Notes under the pieces: generated by a model | What the model was told of the DNA's origin: nothing | Database searches by the model: none | Seen by the model: the letters and a program-made list of their open reading frames with translations, nothing else | Shown: piece after piece, positions 61,610-64,000 of the stretch | Layout of the letters: each line of letters opens with the position of its first letter | Position numbering within the stretch: position 1 is the stretch's first letter | Made by a program: the position numbers and the translations under genes | Assembly (NCBI GenBank): GCA_001914235.1 | Contig: MQUF01000003.1 | Location: forward strand, 248,001-312,000 | Reading direction: 5' to 3' | From: Desulfobulbaceae bacterium DB1 | GTDB lineage: Bacteria > Desulfobacterota > Desulfobulbia > Desulfobulbales > SURF-16 | Length of the DNA: 64,000 bases

Positions 61610-64000
61610 ATGAGCCCTTTGTGGCCTTTTGGCGCGACCGACAACCGGGGGACAGGGGCAGACGACTTTGCCGCCCTTTTCAGTCATTTCCGGCGTATCG
61701 TCACGACCAACAACCAGATTCTTGAGATAATCGCCGACCTGGAACGGTTACTGGGTGGGGACTACGTCTACGACCGCTCTTCCCTGCAGGCCTCGGTGGC
61801 CGACATCGTTGCCAAGGGACGCCAGGTCATTTATCACGTAAACGGCATGGCCGGCGACCGCTACCAGCAGCTCTATGAACGGTTCACCATCACTGCCGAC
61901 TATCTGGACGACATTCTGACCGGCGGACCCGGCCCCTATGGACCGCTGCTGGTGTTGAGCTGGGAATTGCTGCACCGGGACATGCGTCCACTGGCCGGCG
62001 GCAAGGGGGCAAGCCTCGGCGAGGTGGTGAACACCCTCAAACTGCCGGCGCCTGTCGGGTTTGTGGTGAGCACCACCGGTTACCGCCGCTTCATGGAAGC
62101 GAACAATCTCTTTGCCGGCTGCAATCGTATCCTGCGGGAATATACCGATCCCGCTGAGCGCGCCGCCGGGATCGGTGCCTTGTTTGCAAAAGCGACACTA
62201 CCTGCCGACCTGGCCCGAGCGATCAGCAGCGAACTGAAAAAAATACGCCGGATTCCTGACCGGCCGGAGAGCTTTGCGGTACGCAGCAGCGGGGAGGAAG
62301 AAGACGGAGAGCGCAGCTTTGCCGGCCAGTTTCAATCCTTCCTTAACGTCCCAACCGGAGAGGTGGCGGCAGCCTGCGTCAAGGTCATGGCTTCCCGCTT
62401 TTCCGAAAGGCTGTTCCGCTATCTTGACCCGGCGACACCCGCCGAGGATGCGCCCATGGCGGTGCTGGTGCAGCCCATGGTGAACCCGCAGGCAAGCGGT
62501 GTTCTTTACACCCGCGATCCAAACAATCCGGGCGCCGAGGTCATGGTGATCTCCGTGGTGGCCGGTCTGGGCGATCACCTGGTTTCCGGTCAGGACAGCG
62601 GCGACCGCTTTATCCTGCGCCGCAGTCACCCCTTTAATCTGCTGGCCAGCAACATTTCAGGAAAGACCTCAGCCGCCGGACCGGATGAGGAAAGCCCGAC
62701 CACGCCCATGGCGGATGGCCTGCGACGCGGTTCGGCTCTCGTCAGACTCTCCCTGCTCAGAAAACTGGCCGAGCACGGCATCATGCTGGAAAAACATTTC
62801 GAGTGCCCGCAGGATATCGAATGGAGCCTCGACACCGCAGGCCGCCTGTGGATTCTCCAGTCCCGCCCCCTCCGCCTGCAGCGCCCGCCGGATGGCCGCC
62901 GCCCGCTCGCCCGACTGAACGAGGAACTGGCTTCCCTGCCGCTCCTCATGTCCGGCCGTGGCTATGTCTGTCAATTGGGCCTGGCCTGCGGCGTGGTGGT
63001 CCAGGTGACGGAAGACACCCCGCCTGAGCATTTCCCGGTGGGCGCTGTGGCCGTCAGCCACTTTGCCGGTCCGGGGCTGGCCGAAATCGTCCGGCGCGCG
63101 GCGGCGATCATCACCGATATCGGCAGTCCCACCGGACACCTGGCCACCATTGCCAGGGAATACAGAACGCCGGCCCTGTTCTGTACCGAAAAAGCCACCA
63201 CCCTGCTGACCGACGGCATGCAGGTTGTGATTGACGTGGAGGAACGAACCGTCTACGCCGGCCGCGTTGATCTGCCGGCCGACCTGCCCCAGTCCGAGGA
63301 AATCGCATGCCTGCCGGACAATCATGAGGCCCGGTTGCTGCGCAGGCTGCTGCGCCTCATTGCCCCCCTCAACCTGACTGATTCGGCATCACCGCACTTC
63401 AGCATGGAAAACTGCCGCACCATCCACGATTTTCTTCGCTTCTGTCATGAACGGGCGGTCGCCGAACTCATCGACTTCCATATTTCCGGCCGCACGGCGG
63501 CGGGCGCCGCGGCGCCGCTTCTGGAAGCGGACATCCCCATCAAGATCCGCATTCTTGATGTCGGCGGCGGTCTTCCCGCCTCCCACGGCGAAAAGGTGCC
63601 GGTGGAACAGGTGACCAGCCTGCCGTTCCGCTATCTGCTGCGTGGTCTGCTGGACAAGCGGGCCTGGGATCAGCAACCTGCCGCGTTCGGTTTGCGGGAT
63701 TTCCTTTCCGGCCTGAGCCACCCGCTCTCCATGCTGACCAACGCGCCGCTATACAGCGGAGAAAACCTGGCCATCATCGCCGACAATTACTGCAACCTCA
63801 GCCTGCGGCTGGGCTATCATTTCAATATCATCGACTGCTATCTCTCCGGGGAGGCGGAGGACAATTATGCCTACTTCCGATTCGTCGGCGGCTTTGCCGA
63901 GGCCGGCAAACGCAAGCGGCGGGCCCGCTTGATCGGTCAGGTGCTGGCCGGCATGCATTTCAAGGTGGAACAGAAAGGCGATCTGGTCCAAGGCAAGGCC
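61610..64000 (+). CDS. PEP synthase/pyruvate phosphate dikinase-like protein, runs off window
   Basis: The open frame has at least 797 codons with no stop before the window end. It has a PPDK N-terminal nucleotide-binding region: GGKGASLGEVVNTL (residues about 131-144), RSSGEEEDGERSFAGQF and IEWSLDTAGRLWILQSRPL. A PEP-utiliser swivelling domain follows with the phospho-histidine motif GSPTGHLATIARE. Ahead of these is an unusual N-terminal helical extension (residues 1-125). After residue 560 the sequence no longer resembles a canonical PEP-binding TIM barrel. It may be a PEP-synthase-like enzyme of altered function; the true C-terminus is not visible. A purine-rich AAGGACAGG lies before the ATG. 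Confidence 0.75.
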   Translation, partial: MSPLWPFGATDNRGTGADDFAALFSHFRRIVTTNNQILEIIADLERLLGGDYVYDRSSLQASVADIVAKGRQVIYHVNGMAGDRYQQLYERFTITADYLDDILTGGPGPYGPLLVLSWELLHRDMRPLAGGKGASLGEVVNTLKLPAPVGFVVSTTGYRRFMEANNLFAGCNRILREYTDPAERAAGIGALFAKATLPADLARAISSELKKIRRIPDRPESFAVRSSGEEEDGERSFAGQFQSFLNVPTGEVAAACVKVMASRFSERLFRYLDPATPAEDAPMAVLVQPMVNPQASGVLYTRDPNNPGAEVMVISVVAGLGDHLVSGQDSGDRFILRRSHPFNLLASNISGKTSAAGPDEESPTTPMADGLRRGSALVRLSLLRKLAEHGIMLEKHFECPQDIEWSLDTAGRLWILQSRPLRLQRPPDGRRPLARLNEELASLPLLMSGRGYVCQLGLACGVVVQVTEDTPPEHFPVGAVAVSHFAGPGLAEIVRRAAAIITDIGSPTGHLATIAREYRTPALFCTEKATTLLTDGMQVVIDVEERTVYAGRVDLPADLPQSEEIACLPDNHEARLLRRLLRLIAPLNLTDSASPHFSMENCRTIHDFLRFCHERAVAELIDFHISGRTAAGAAAPLLEADIPIKIRILDVGGGLPASHGEKVPVEQVTSLPFRYLLRGLLDKRAWDQQPAAFGLRDFLSGLSHPLSMLTNAPLYSGENLAIIADNYCNLSLRLGYHFNIIDCYLSGEAEDNYAYFRFVGGFAEAGKRKRRARLIGQVLAGMHFKVEQKGDLVQGKA

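Noticed and set aside
60176-61687. 503-codon minus-strand open frame opposite vgrG and the TTR-like gene
   Set aside because: Both plus-strand genes are well supported; the shadow's low-complexity Phe/Ser-rich stretches reflect reverse-complemented codons.

Overview
The window looks like a chromosomal segment of a Gram-negative, anaerobic, sulfur-cycling bacterium of the Desulfobacterota, most likely Desulfobulbales-like. This is inferred from gene content: a SCO4490-type menaquinone decarboxylase, stand-alone siroheme synthase, HemX/CcsA beside hemA, rubredoxin, a decaheme cytochrome c, a deltaproteobacterial-type HDOD regulator and a two-FHA type VI secretion locus. GC content is moderate to high, so long antisense open frames are common and were discarded.

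Layout. (1) 1-21.2 kb is core chromosome: the end of rimO, an HU/IHF gene, rluB, a UbiD decarboxylase, a PilZ protein, YjbQ, a metallo-beta-lactamase-fold hydrolase, a haem/sirohaem block (siroheme synthase, ccsA-like, hemA), the classical rpmH-rnpA-yidD-yidC-khpB-mnmE cluster, a cNMP-HDOD regulator, rubredoxin, a decaheme cytochrome, hpt, bioA and tRNA-Arg(UCG). (2) 21.1-28.4 kb is an accessory region. A 1.7 kb integration scar lies between the tRNA and a 51-bp copy of its 3' half; it holds a frameshifted integrase and a NadS-type toxin-antitoxin pair whose toxin message looks leaderless. Beyond it are a LysM/peptidoglycan-binding protein, an OmpA-like protein and a small unknown protein (a set I associate with VgrG islands), then a BsuBI/PstI-type restriction-modification pair. 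(3) 28.8-34 kb holds a Tim44-like protein, MscL with a zinc ribbon, a SurA-like lipoprotein, a HAMP-protein gene split by a 1757-bp insertion sequence with a 9-bp target duplication, and a peptidase-like protein. (4) 34.4-61.4 kb is a nearly complete type VI secretion system on one strand: two FHA proteins, tssJKLM, tagF, tagJ, tssA, tssB, tssC, hcp, tssEFG, clpV, then a lipoprotein, an AT-rich unknown membrane protein, a TssB-TssC fusion-like protein, vgrG and a small transthyretin-like protein. (5) A PEP-synthase-like gene runs off the right end.

How it works together. TssJLM form the membrane complex. TssA/E/F/G/K and VgrG form the baseplate and spike. Hcp is the tube, TssBC the sheath and ClpV recycles it. 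The FHA proteins, TagF and TagJ suggest post-translational control, but no PpkA kinase, PppA phosphatase, PAAR protein or recognisable effector is visible here. The most unusual items are the fused and C-terminally shortened TssB-TssC paralogue next to a canonical tssB/tssC pair, and the AT-rich foreign-looking gene beside it. Several intergenic gaps of the T6SS locus carry short tandem or inverted repeats.
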